NCBI RefSeq assembly: GCF_025685575.1
Contig: NZ_JAGSYD010000001.1
Span: 251,852 to 315,851, forward strand
Direction: 5' to 3'
Length of the DNA stretch: 64,000 bases
Source of the DNA: Granulicella cerasi
GTDB lineage: Bacteria; Acidobacteriota; Terriglobia; Terriglobales; Acidobacteriaceae
Shown: positions 33,191 through 40,144 of the stretch, one piece after another
Layout of the letters: every line of letters starts with the position of its first letter
Position numbering within the stretch: position 1 is the stretch's first letter
Program-made: the position numbers and the translations under genes
The notes under the pieces: generated by a model
Database searches by the model: none
The model's input: the letters and a program-made list of their open reading frames with translations, nothing else
Told to the model about the DNA's origin: nothing

Positions 33191-34066
33191 CTAGGCTTCC
33201 GCGACGATGCTGATGCCATGCTCATCCGCCAGCGCGACCATCGCCTCGCGGTCGAAGAGCAACGTGCGCCCTGCCTCGACGCACAGGCACGTCGCGCCTG
33301 CAGCGATCATCGTACGGATCGTCGGCACGCCACACACCGGCACATCGAAGCGCAGGTCCTGCTTCGGCTTCGCGACTTTCACCACGGTCAGCTTGCGCTC
33401 GAGCGTCGACGCATCCTCATCCAGCGTGCGGAACAATTCGCCCGCGCGCAGGATCGTTGCATCGGTACCCTCCATCGCCTCCACGGCAACACACGCGCCC
33501 GCAGCGATCACCACCGTCTGCCCCAGATCAAAGCCCGCGATGCCACGCGCGACGTTCAAGCCATAAGAGATATCACCACGCTCAACTTCACTCGGCGCGC
33601 GCTTCGTCAGCACGCCCTGCGGCGCGAGCATCGGCTCCAGATACGCCGTCGACGACACCAGCATGATGCCTTCATCTTCGAGCACCTTCGCCACCGCGCC
33701 GAGCAGCATGTCCGTCGAACGCGTGCGCAGATTCAGCAGCAACTTCGCGAGCCGCCAATCCGGTCGGATCGACGAGAAGATCTGCTTGTGCTTCACCTGC
33801 CCGGCCATCACTGCACGCGCCACGCCCTCGCGCTGAAAGGTCTCAATCAGCTTCGACAACTCGCCCAGCGAAAGCCAGTGCACGCGCACAAACTCCGGCT
33901 CCGCCGCAGCGCGCTCGTTGATCTCGAGCTCCGTCTCTTCCTTGATCGCCGCAACGACGACGCGCAAACCATGCGCACGCGCCGCGTCGAGCAGCAGAAA
34001 CGGAAAGCGTCCATTGCCCGCGATTAGGCCCAGCGTATTCGCGTCCGATGCAAACGACTTGCTCAT
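33191..34066 (-). CDS. lpxI: UDP-2,3-diacylglucosamine diphosphatase LpxI
   Basis: Hydrolyses UDP-2,3-diacylglucosamine to lipid X in lipid A biosynthesis, replacing LpxH; 291 residues. Family features are LGLIAGNGRFPFLLLDAAR, AVMAGQVKHKQIF, RSTDMLLGAVAKVLE, and the C-terminal catalytic-domain blocks FDVPVCGVPTIRTM and GATCLCVEAGRTL. The ATG at 34066 overlaps the TGA of the upstream antitoxin gene (ATGA), so its translation is probably coupled to the toxin-antitoxin mRNA rather than to lpxA directly. Confidence 0.94.
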   Translation of the reverse strand: MSKSFASDANTLGLIAGNGRFPFLLLDAARAHGLRVVVAAIKEETELEINERAAAEPEFVRVHWLSLGELSKLIETFQREGVARAVMAGQVKHKQIFSSIRPDWRLAKLLLNLRTRSTDMLLGAVAKVLEDEGIMLVSSTAYLEPMLAPQGVLTKRAPSEVERGDISYGLNVARGIAGFDLGQTVVIAAGACVAVEAMEGTDATILRAGELFRTLDEDASTLERKLTVVKVAKPKQDLRFDVPVCGVPTIRTMIAAGATCLCVEAGRTLLFDREAMVALADEHGISIVAEA

Positions 34067-34389
34067 GCGACCCAATCAAGCCCGTTCTTCGCAACGAGCG
34101 TCAGCAACTTCAACGAGGGCCCGCTTGGCTTCTTCTCGCCGCGCTCCCACTGCGAAACCAGACTCACCGTCACGCCCAGCATCGACGCGAACACAGCCTG
34201 GCTGGCCTTCTCGCGACGCCGAATCGAAACGATCTTCGCCGGAGACAACGGCTTCACCGGTGTGAGCGCGCGAACGTCCAACTCGCGCATCGTCCACTTA
34301 TCGATCATGCCAACGCTGTCGAGGTCCTTCGCTAAACGATGCGCGACGCCCAGTCGCTTGCTCTTGTACTTTTCCGTCTTCGTCTTCAC
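34063..34389 (-). CDS. HigA/NadS-like helix-turn-helix antitoxin
   Basis: 108 residues. The C-terminal half is an XRE-type helix-turn-helix (SQAVFASMLGVTVSLVSQWE, residues about 63-84, then RGEKKPSG), the usual layout for HigA/NadS antitoxins. The start is GTG overlapping the toxin's TGA by four bases, with GGAGGT about six bases upstream, so it is coupled to the toxin gene. Toxin-first order is typical of higBA. It probably represses the palindrome at 34765-34783. The lpxI start is nested in its stop. Confidence 0.9.
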   Translation of the reverse strand: MKTKTEKYKSKRLGVAHRLAKDLDSVGMIDKWTMRELDVRALTPVKPLSPAKIVSIRRREKASQAVFASMLGVTVSLVSQWERGEKKPSGPSLKLLTLVAKNGLDWVA

Positions 34390-34754
34390 CGCTTCACCTC
34401 CATCAATAGCTTTCGCTCTATCGCCGCCTGCAGCTTCGCGTCGTCGTAAAGAAGACCTTTCGCGATCGCACGGAACGCTTCGAGTTCGGTGCGAGAAATA
34501 TTCGCCCGCTCATTCTTCGCGAATCCATCGACGAACAGGATCAGTTCGCCCACACGCATCAAAAGGATCGTACGGAATCCGCCAGACTTGCCCTGCTTTG
34601 GTCTCGCCACGCGCTGTTTGTACACGCCACCGCCAAGGTCTGCATCGACCAGACCGCGTTCGATCTGCTCCACCGCATTGAGCAACATCGCGTCGTCGAC
34701 GCCGGTGCGCTTGGCGAAGCGCGAGAAGTCGCGGCTCTTGAAGACTCTCAGCAC
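34386..34754 (-). CDS. RelE/HigB-like toxin
   Basis: About 122 residues from GTG 34754 (MLRVFKSRDFSRFAKRTG). It matches the RelE-superfamily toxin that pairs with NadS/HigA: GGGVYKQRVARPKQGKSGG, then FRTILLMRVGELILFVDGF and AKNERANIS. These enzymes usually cleave mRNA on the ribosome, but activity cannot be judged here. The frame opens 18 bases earlier (34772), but that start lies inside the predicted promoter; a transcript from TATACT would begin at about the GTG, giving an almost leaderless mRNA. Confidence 0.88.
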   Translation of the reverse strand: MLRVFKSRDFSRFAKRTGVDDAMLLNAVEQIERGLVDADLGGGVYKQRVARPKQGKSGGFRTILLMRVGELILFVDGFAKNERANISRTELEAFRAIAKGLLYDDAKLQAAIERKLLMEVKR

Positions 34755-34762
34755 AGGCCAGA

Positions 34763-34790
34763 AGTATAGCACTCAGTGCTATAGCATCAA
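34763..34790 (-). promoter_or_regulatory. Toxin-antitoxin promoter with operator palindrome
   Basis: On the minus strand, -35 TTGATG (34785-34790), a 16-base spacer and -10 TATACT (34763-34768). A perfect 19-base palindrome, TATAGCACTCAGTGCTATA (34765-34783), covers the spacer and most of the -10, the expected place for antitoxin autorepression. It begins directly after the lpxA stop. Confidence 0.8.
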
Positions 34791-34792
34791 TT

Positions 34793-35596
34793 TTACTTAA
34801 TGACGCCGCGCTCGCTCTTCTTCACGAATTCGAGCAGGTATTTCACGTGCTCGCCCGCGCCGCCGGTCTCCACCATGTCGTTGATCTGTTCGCAGGCCTG
34901 CGTCGTGTTGAACTTGCCGCTGGTGAGCGCGCGCATGGCTGTTTGTAGTTCGCGCAGTTGCTCCGGCGTGAAGCCGCGGCGCTGCAGGCCGACCTTGTTG
35001 AGGCCATACGCGTGGTTGTTGCGTTCGACCGACGTCAGCGAGTACGGCAGCACGTCCTGCGTGATCGTTGTGCCGCCGCCGATGTACGCGTAGCGGCCGA
35101 TCGTGCAGAACTGATGCACCGGCGCGTTCGCGCTCAGCACCGCATAGTCCTCCACCGTGACGTGGCCCGCGAGCGTTGCACCGTTCGGCAGGATGCAGCC
35201 GTTGCCGATCACCGAGTCATGCCCGATGTGCACGTACGCCATGATCAGGCAGCCTGAGCCGAGGCGCGTGATGCCGCCGCCGCCCACCGTGCCACGCGAG
35301 ATCGTGACGTATTCGCGGATGTCGTTGCCGTCGCCGATGATCAACTGCGTCGGCTCGTTCTTGTACTTCAAATCCTGCGGCGAGATGCCCACGCACGCGA
35401 AGGAGTAGATGCGATTCTTATTGCCGAGGGTCGTGTGGCCGTCGAGGACGACATGCGAGACGAGTTCGCACTCTTCGCCCAGCACGACGTTCGCGCCCAC
35501 CGTGCAGAACGGGCCGATCTTCGTGCCCGCGCCAATGACCGCGCCTTCGGCAACGATCGCCGTGGGGTGAATGCTCGCGGTGGCGTGGATGCTCAT
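34793..35596 (-). CDS. lpxA: Acyl-ACP-UDP-N-acetylglucosamine O-acyltransferase
   Basis: First enzyme of lipid A synthesis, 267 residues. The left-handed beta-helix of hexapeptide repeats runs over the first 190 residues (SIHPTAIVAEGAVIGAGTKI). The catalytic His is in YVHIGHDSVIGNGCILPNGA, quoted in full family context, and GGGTTITQDVLPYSL plus the helical C-terminus complete it. ATG at 35596. It lies between fabZ (upstream, 241 bases away) and the toxin gene (downstream) on the minus strand. Confidence 0.96.
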   Translation of the reverse strand: MSIHATASIHPTAIVAEGAVIGAGTKIGPFCTVGANVVLGEECELVSHVVLDGHTTLGNKNRIYSFACVGISPQDLKYKNEPTQLIIGDGNDIREYVTISRGTVGGGGITRLGSGCLIMAYVHIGHDSVIGNGCILPNGATLAGHVTVEDYAVLSANAPVHQFCTIGRYAYIGGGTTITQDVLPYSLTSVERNNHAYGLNKVGLQRRGFTPEQLRELQTAMRALTSGKFNTTQACEQINDMVETGGAGEHVKYLLEFVKKSERGVIK

Positions 35597-35607
35597 CGTC
35601 CGTTCTT

Positions 35608-35673
35608 ACCTCAGCGGCTAAAGCCGCGTTCGTGTTTCGTGGGCAATGTCACGGCTGAAGCCGTGACCTACCG
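35608..35673 (-). repeat. Composite double-hairpin repeat, family B, copy 2
   Basis: Read on the minus strand it starts GGTAGGTCACGGCTTCAGCC, has the second hairpin GCGGCTTTAGCCGC and ends TGAGGTA, matching 16024-16087. It separates lpxA from fabZ. Confidence 0.75.
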
Positions 35674-35837
35674 TTCTTGCCTCACCGTTGCTCGTGGCTT
35701 GGTGAGATTCAAACATCGTTGCTGCAGGCTATATCAACAGCAGCAGCGTTGCATCGTTGCGATCGTACCGCCGCGGTGTCATGGTGATGGCGTGTGACCC
35801 GACCATGACAGAGCAGCGCAGGCTCATTCAGCCTGCA

Positions 35838-36347
35838 CTATGCCTGCGGCTCTGCAGCCGCTTCCGTCTTGCGCGGGCGCGGCACGAGCTGGCAGGTGAT
35901 CGTCGCTTCCGAAACCGGCTTGCCGTCGACCGTAATCACGCCGGCCATCTTCACCGCGCGCGAACGCCAGTTCAGCACCGTCACCTCAATGCGAAGCTGA
36001 TCGCCCGGCGTCACAGGACGGCGGAACTTCGCCTCTTCGATACCGGTGAAAACCATCAGCTTGTCGGCGCGGTCGGGGATCTCGGTGAGCAGCAGCGCGC
36101 CGCCGGCCTGCGCCATCGCCTCCACCTGCAGCACGCCCGGCATGATCGGGTAATCCGGAAAGTGGCCGGTGAAGTGCGGCTCGTTCATCGTCACGTTCTT
36201 GATGGCCACAATACGCTGCTTGCGCTCCATCTCGACCACGCGGTCGATCAGCAGGAACGGATAGCGATGCGGAAGGATGGACATGATTTCGAGGATGTCC
36301 ATGGTCTGCTTCTCAGCAGTAATTTCGGGAGTCGTAGATTCGCTCAT
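35838..36347 (-). CDS. fabZ: 3-hydroxyacyl-ACP dehydratase FabZ
   Basis: Hot-dog-fold dehydratase of fatty acid elongation, about 169 residues. ILPHRYPFLLIDRV is followed by HFTGHFPDYPIMPGVLQVEA, which holds the catalytic His (GHFP) and Glu. The tail ends in an Ala/Glu/Pro-rich extension of about 12 residues. The start is placed at MSES (36347); the conserved core begins at MDILEIM 15 codons later. Adjacent to lpxA as in standard lipid A clusters, but with a repeat element between. Confidence 0.95.
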   Translation of the reverse strand: MSESTTPEITAEKQTMDILEIMSILPHRYPFLLIDRVVEMERKQRIVAIKNVTMNEPHFTGHFPDYPIMPGVLQVEAMAQAGGALLLTEIPDRADKLMVFTGIEEAKFRRPVTPGDQLRIEVTVLNWRSRAVKMAGVITVDGKPVSEATITCQLVPRPRKTEAAAEPQA

Positions 36348-36431
36348 CACCCGTGAGGATATCAAAGAGTGGTGAGTGGTTAGTAGTTCGCGGGCGCTTC
36401 AATCCAAGAACACTAACGGCTCGCCACTGCC

Positions 36432-37280
36432 CTACTTGACCTTCTTCATCAGCGGGCGATCAGGATCAAACGTGTCGTCCGGCAGCGGCTTTGTGTAGTC
36501 AATCTTCGTGAGAAAGCGCTGCGAGACCATGTCGCCGTTCTTCAGGCGCGTGATCGTCATCGGCGTCTGGATGCCGTTGAAGATGTGCCAGTCGTTGAGC
36601 TGCTCGGTCCACGTGTCGAAGTCGTGGTACGTTGCGTTGCGGCTCTGGAAGCTGATGCTCATGGGTAAATGCGTGCCTTCGTCGAGATAGATCGACGCGG
36701 CATCGTTGTTTGCAGTCAGCAGCGAAATCTTGTCGGCAAGCTTGCGGTCGACGATGTCCGTGCCGTCGTACGTGATGACCAGCCCGGGCTGCGGCAGCCA
36801 GTCGAGCACCAGCACATCGAGCGCGTGCGAGCGACGCAGACGATACTCATCGACGACCTCCTTCGGAAGCGCCTTCTTGCCCTTGTACGTGATCTCGAAG
36901 CCTTCAGTCGGCGTAAAGACCTCCGCCACATCGCGCTTGCTCGTGGGGATGAAGACGCCCTGCTTGGAGACGATGACTACACGCTGCCCGTAAGGGCGCA
37001 GGCGGAAGTATTGCTCGAACTCTGAGACGTAGGGGTTCGGCTGGCCTTTGTAAAAGCTGGCGGCCTTGCCGTACTCCGCCCACGTGTTGCGATGCAGCCA
37101 TGCATCACCGCCGAGCGCAGCGATCATCTGGTCGAGCAGCTTGCGACCGCGGGCACCGGTCTGGTCGGGCGGGTTCGGCGTCGCCGACGGAATCGCCGAA
37201 GCCTGCGCACAGAGATGCGGCGTCATCAGCCACGAAGACGACGCGAAAGCCACAGCCAATACCAGACGACGAAGACGCAT
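36432..37280 (-). CDS. Secreted protein of unknown function, LolA-like fold possible
   Basis: About 282 residues with a signal peptide (RRLVLAVAFASSSWLMTPHL, cleavage near CAQA). The mature part begins around a helix LLDQMIAALGGDAWL, the pattern seen at the start of many outer-membrane lipoprotein-sorting-like proteins, followed by alternating beta strands (YFRLRPYGQRVVIVS, LPMSISFQSRN). This resembles acidobacterial secreted proteins with a LolA/LppX-type half-barrel, but no named function is supported. GGAG lies five bases before the ATG; the SDR gene ends 18 bases upstream, so they may be co-transcribed. Confidence 0.72.
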   Translation of the reverse strand: MRLRRLVLAVAFASSSWLMTPHLCAQASAIPSATPNPPDQTGARGRKLLDQMIAALGGDAWLHRNTWAEYGKAASFYKGQPNPYVSEFEQYFRLRPYGQRVVIVSKQGVFIPTSKRDVAEVFTPTEGFEITYKGKKALPKEVVDEYRLRRSHALDVLVLDWLPQPGLVITYDGTDIVDRKLADKISLLTANNDAASIYLDEGTHLPMSISFQSRNATYHDFDTWTEQLNDWHIFNGIQTPMTITRLKNGDMVSQRFLTKIDYTKPLPDDTFDPDRPLMKKVK

Positions 37281-37298
37281 GAACACTCCGAAGAACAA

Positions 37299-38264
37299 CT
37301 ACCCGACAAGAACCGCGCCACCGTTCACGTTGAAGATCTCGCCCGAGATGAACCCCGCCCACTTCGTGCAAAGGAACAGGATCGGTCCGGCGATCTCCTC
37401 CGGCGTGGCCGCGCGGCCCAGCGGGATAAAGCTCAATGCTTTCTTGGACGCGATCGGGTCGGCAAGAGTTCCAGCTGACATCTCCGTCACCACCCAGCCC
37501 GGCGCGACGCAGTTGGCGAGGATGCCCTTCGGGGCCAACTCGCTGGAGAGGCTCTTGGTCAGCGAGATCAGCGCGCCCTTGCTGGTCGCGTAGTCGGCGT
37601 GGAAGGCCTCGCCGCGCTGCGCGGCCGTGGACGCGACCAGCACGATGTGGCCGAGCGGGCCGGTGCTGTGCGGCGTCTCGTAAGCGGGCCAGCGAATGTC
37701 ATCCGAGTACACGCGCTCTTCAAGCAGCTCCGACGCATCGGCGTCGTCCTGCGCGAGCGTGGAGGGCTTTGCAAGGCCGGTGCCGAAGCGCTCTTCGCCG
37801 AGCTCGGTCGTGGGGTCGTGCTGCTCCTTGCCCGCGCGCGAGAGCATGTGCGCCGTAGCAGCCTGGACCAGGCCAAAGACGCTGTCGAGGTTGATCCCCA
37901 TGGTGTCGCGCCACTGCTTCAGGCTCATCGACTCGATCGGCTGGTCATGCGGCGGCCAGATGCCGTGGTTCACGATGAGGTTATCGACGCGCCCGAAAGC
38001 CGTGATCGCCGCGTGCACGAGCGCGTGGCCGTCGGCGACGCTGCAAAGCTCCTGCTGCACGGCGAGGCAGTAGTCGCTACCGCCGCACTCCTTCACCAAC
38101 TCTTCGGCCTCGGCCACGCGCAGGCGGTACGAGAACACCACACGCGCTCCTGCCTGACGAAACAACCGCACCGTCGCCGCGCCAATGCCGCGCGAGCCGC
38201 CGGAGATCAACGCGACCTTACCTTCAAGAGAAAACGAAACGCCCGAGAGCTTCGATCCATCCAT
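37299..38264 (-). CDS. SDR-family oxidoreductase with a central insertion
   Basis: NAD(P)-dependent short-chain dehydrogenase of 321 residues, longer than the usual 250. The cofactor motif is SGGSRGIGAA (residues 21-30), NHG at 99-101, and the catalytic triad Ser 212, Tyr 225 and Lys 229 (YATSK). The extra length is an acidic segment of about 60 residues (roughly 143-203) between the alpha-E helix and the catalytic Ser strand. The frame opens further upstream (38342), but the fold starts just after MDGSKLSG. Substrate not predictable. Confidence 0.9.
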   Translation of the reverse strand: MDGSKLSGVSFSLEGKVALISGGSRGIGAATVRLFRQAGARVVFSYRLRVAEAEELVKECGGSDYCLAVQQELCSVADGHALVHAAITAFGRVDNLIVNHGIWPPHDQPIESMSLKQWRDTMGINLDSVFGLVQAATAHMLSRAGKEQHDPTTELGEERFGTGLAKPSTLAQDDADASELLEERVYSDDIRWPAYETPHSTGPLGHIVLVASTAAQRGEAFHADYATSKGALISLTKSLSSELAPKGILANCVAPGWVVTEMSAGTLADPIASKKALSFIPLGRAATPEEIAGPILFLCTKWAGFISGEIFNVNGGAVLVG

Positions 38265-38425
38265 GTCTATTGCAGTTTCCCTCTGCGAAATTCTGCTTGA
38301 TGCAGACGATGCGCGTCCTTCACACTGGCTCGAAGTTCTCACGGCCAGACATCAAAGCGTTCCGGTTCTTTTATCTCACGCTCCACGATCCCACGCGCAA
38401 TGCAGCGCGGAAAGCGAGCCCCACC

Positions 38426-38821
38426 ATGAAGATCGTTACCCTGATTTGCCGCATCCTGCTCGGAGCGGCGTTTGTCTTCTTCGGAGCGAACATCCTGCAT
38501 CCGTTCATGCCCATGCACGCGCCGCCGCCGGACTCGCTTCCCGGTCACTATCAGATCGCGATGAGCACCGGCTGGATGAAGGTCGTCGGCGCAGGTCAAC
38601 TGATCGGCGGCGTGCTCGTGCTGATCGGCGGAACACTGCCGCTGGGGCTTTGCATTCTGTGCCCCATCACGGTGAACATCCTCTGCTTCCACCTCTTTCT
38701 CACCGGCGGCAAGATGATCGGCCCGGGCATCCTGTGCGCGGTGCTGGAGCTCGTGCTGATCTACGCGTATCGCGAAAGCTTCGCCGGCATTTTCAGCACC
38801 AGTGAACGCCCCACGGGATAG
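38426..38821 (+). CDS. DoxX-like small membrane protein
   Basis: 131 residues with four predicted membrane helices (ICRILLGAAFVFFGANIL, VVGAGQLIGGVLVLIGG, LGLCILCPITVNILCFHLF, ILCAVLELVLIYAY). Arrangement and RILLG...FFGANILHPF fit the DoxX/DoxD family. Start at ATG 38426. No known substrate. Monocistronic, followed by REP-like elements. Confidence 0.75.
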   Translation: MKIVTLICRILLGAAFVFFGANILHPFMPMHAPPPDSLPGHYQIAMSTGWMKVVGAGQLIGGVLVLIGGTLPLGLCILCPITVNILCFHLFLTGGKMIGPGILCAVLELVLIYAYRESFAGIFSTSERPTG

Positions 38822-38834
38822 GGTTCTTCGCTTT

Positions 38835-38865
38835 CCCACATCTGCTGCGCAGATATGGGGCACCC
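38835..38865 (-). repeat. REP-like palindrome, class 2
   Basis: CCCACATCTGC, TGC loop, GCAGATATGGGGCACCC. Confidence 0.78.
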
Positions 38866-38887
38866 GACATTTGCGCAGGTAAGAACC

Positions 38888-38967
38888 GGGTGCCCCAGGT
38901 CTCGGCCCACCACGAACCGGTGCCAGTAGCTCACCACGAACCGGGTGCTCGTAGTCCACCACGAACC
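38888..38967 (+). repeat. Three tandem REP half-elements
   Basis: Successive units beginning GGGTGCCCCAGGTCTCGG, GGTGCCAGTAG and GGGTGCTCGTAG, joined by a repeated CCACGAACC spacer. They lead into the complete element at 38968, as in the array before the RAYT gene. Confidence 0.75.
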
Positions 38968-39009
38968 GGGTGCCCCAGGTCTCGACTTTGAGACCTGGGT
39001 TTGCAGGAT
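38968..39009 (+). repeat. REP-like palindrome, class 1
   Basis: GGGTGCCCCAGGTCTCG, ACTTT loop region, GAGACCTGGG, TTTGCAGGAT: consensus copy, 18 bases from the MmcQ/YjbR gene end. Confidence 0.9.
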
Positions 39010-39027
39010 GCATCAGGAAGCCAATAT

Positions 39028-39456
39028 CTACCCCTTCGCCGAGACCTTCGCTTCGCGTTCACGGATCAGCTTCTGCTGCTCCTTCGCCGGGAGCTCCAGC
39101 CAGCCCTTCACGCGCTTCGGCAGCTTCTCGTAGATGATCGCGTGCGCGGCCGTGAACTCTTCGCGCCACTCACTGTCGCGCAACGCGTTCCACTGTCTGC
39201 TTGCGACCCAGTGCGCCCGCGCGAGATAGCGGGCCGGGAAGACATCCTCGCGCTCCACCAGTTCATGAAAGCGCTCCGGCCCTGCGGCAAAGCACGCCAC
39301 GCCGTGCGACATCTCACCGGCGAGATCGACCAGCGCGAACATCTTGCCACCCAGCCGCTTGTCTCCGACCCAGTAGACGAGGTTGTCGCCCCATTGCATC
39401 GTCTCCACCACATGCGGCAACGTCAGCAGAAACTCGCGTGCGCGCTCAGCGTTCAT
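39028..39456 (-). CDS. MmcQ/YjbR-family protein
   Basis: 142 residues with the CyaY-like alpha/beta fold of the family: HVVETMQWGDNLVYWVGDKR, GGKMFALVDLAG and SEWREEFTAAHAIIYEKLPK match the usual conserved strips. Often annotated as a DNA-binding protein, but evidence for that is thin. It starts 12 bases before the GNAT gene's stop and is probably co-transcribed with it. Confidence 0.87.
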   Translation of the reverse strand: MNAERAREFLLTLPHVVETMQWGDNLVYWVGDKRLGGKMFALVDLAGEMSHGVACFAAGPERFHELVEREDVFPARYLARAHWVASRQWNALRDSEWREEFTAAHAIIYEKLPKRVKGWLELPAKEQQKLIREREAKVSAKG

Positions 39457-39468
39457 CGCATCCCCTCG

Positions 39469-40053
39469 TTACAGTGGCCGCGCCAGAATGTAATCGCTGC
39501 ACTGCTGGGCACCGACCTGAAACGTGCGCGTACCCACAATCTCAAACCCGTTGCGACGATAGAAACGCACCGCGCGCTCATTGCCCGCGTGCGTGCCCAA
39601 CAGCAGGCGCTTAGCGCCCATCGCCCGCGCATCCGCGACCGCCGCATCCATCAGCGCCTGCGACGCTTTCACGCCCTCGACGAGGTGCGAACGAAAGCGC
39701 GAGAAGAGATAGATCCGCTTCAGCTCGATGTCGTCCGCGGTCGTTTCGATGGAAGGTGTGTCAGGTGCCGTGAGCATCGCGTAACCCACCGGCGCGTCGA
39801 TGCCCGAGACAGCGAGCGTGATCTGCGTGGTCGGCTTCGCGAGGTAGGCCGCATACTTTTCGCGTGTGTGTTGCTCAGCGCAGAAGGCGACGATGTCCGC
39901 GCCGGGCAGCATCCACGTGAAGGCTTCGAGGAAGGTCGCACCGCCCAGCAGTGCGAGCGCGGCGGCATCGTCGTGCGTGGCGCGGCGCAGCGTCACTACC
40001 TCAGCGTCGGTTGAAGCAAAGCCTGTCGGAGTCGCGGTAGAAACAGCTTCCAT
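39469..40053 (-). CDS. GNAT-family N-acetyltransferase
   Basis: 194 residues. The acetyl-CoA-binding motif lies around ELKRIYLFSRFRSHLVEGVK with helix ASQALMDAAVADARAMGAKR, and motif B is LLGTHAGNERAVRFYRRNGF. The N-terminal segment TLRRATHDDAAALALL is the normal GNAT start. Substrate unknown. Upstream gene of a two-gene unit with the MmcQ/YjbR gene. Confidence 0.9.
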   Translation of the reverse strand: MEAVSTATPTGFASTDAEVVTLRRATHDDAAALALLGGATFLEAFTWMLPGADIVAFCAEQHTREKYAAYLAKPTTQITLAVSGIDAPVGYAMLTAPDTPSIETTADDIELKRIYLFSRFRSHLVEGVKASQALMDAAVADARAMGAKRLLLGTHAGNERAVRFYRRNGFEIVGTRTFQVGAQQCSDYILARPL

Positions 40054-40092
40054 ATCGAGCTTGAGTTTACTCGTTCCGCTTCAAAGGCGAAC

Positions 40093-40118
40093 GGACCGCA
40101 TGGGCTGACATGCGGTCC
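40093..40118 (-). terminator. Hairpin, probable terminator after the 40145 lipoprotein gene
   Basis: GGACCGCATG pairs with CATGCGGTCC over a 6-base loop. On the minus strand the following sequence is only weakly T-rich. Confidence 0.5.
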
Positions 40119-40144
40119 ATCCGTGTTGCCACGCTGCTGACGAG

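Noticed and set aside
38888..39009. Regularly spaced repeats resembling a small CRISPR array (also 28512-28616)
   Set aside because: Units are truncated copies of the dispersed palindrome, spacers are themselves repeated rather than unique, and there is no cas gene.
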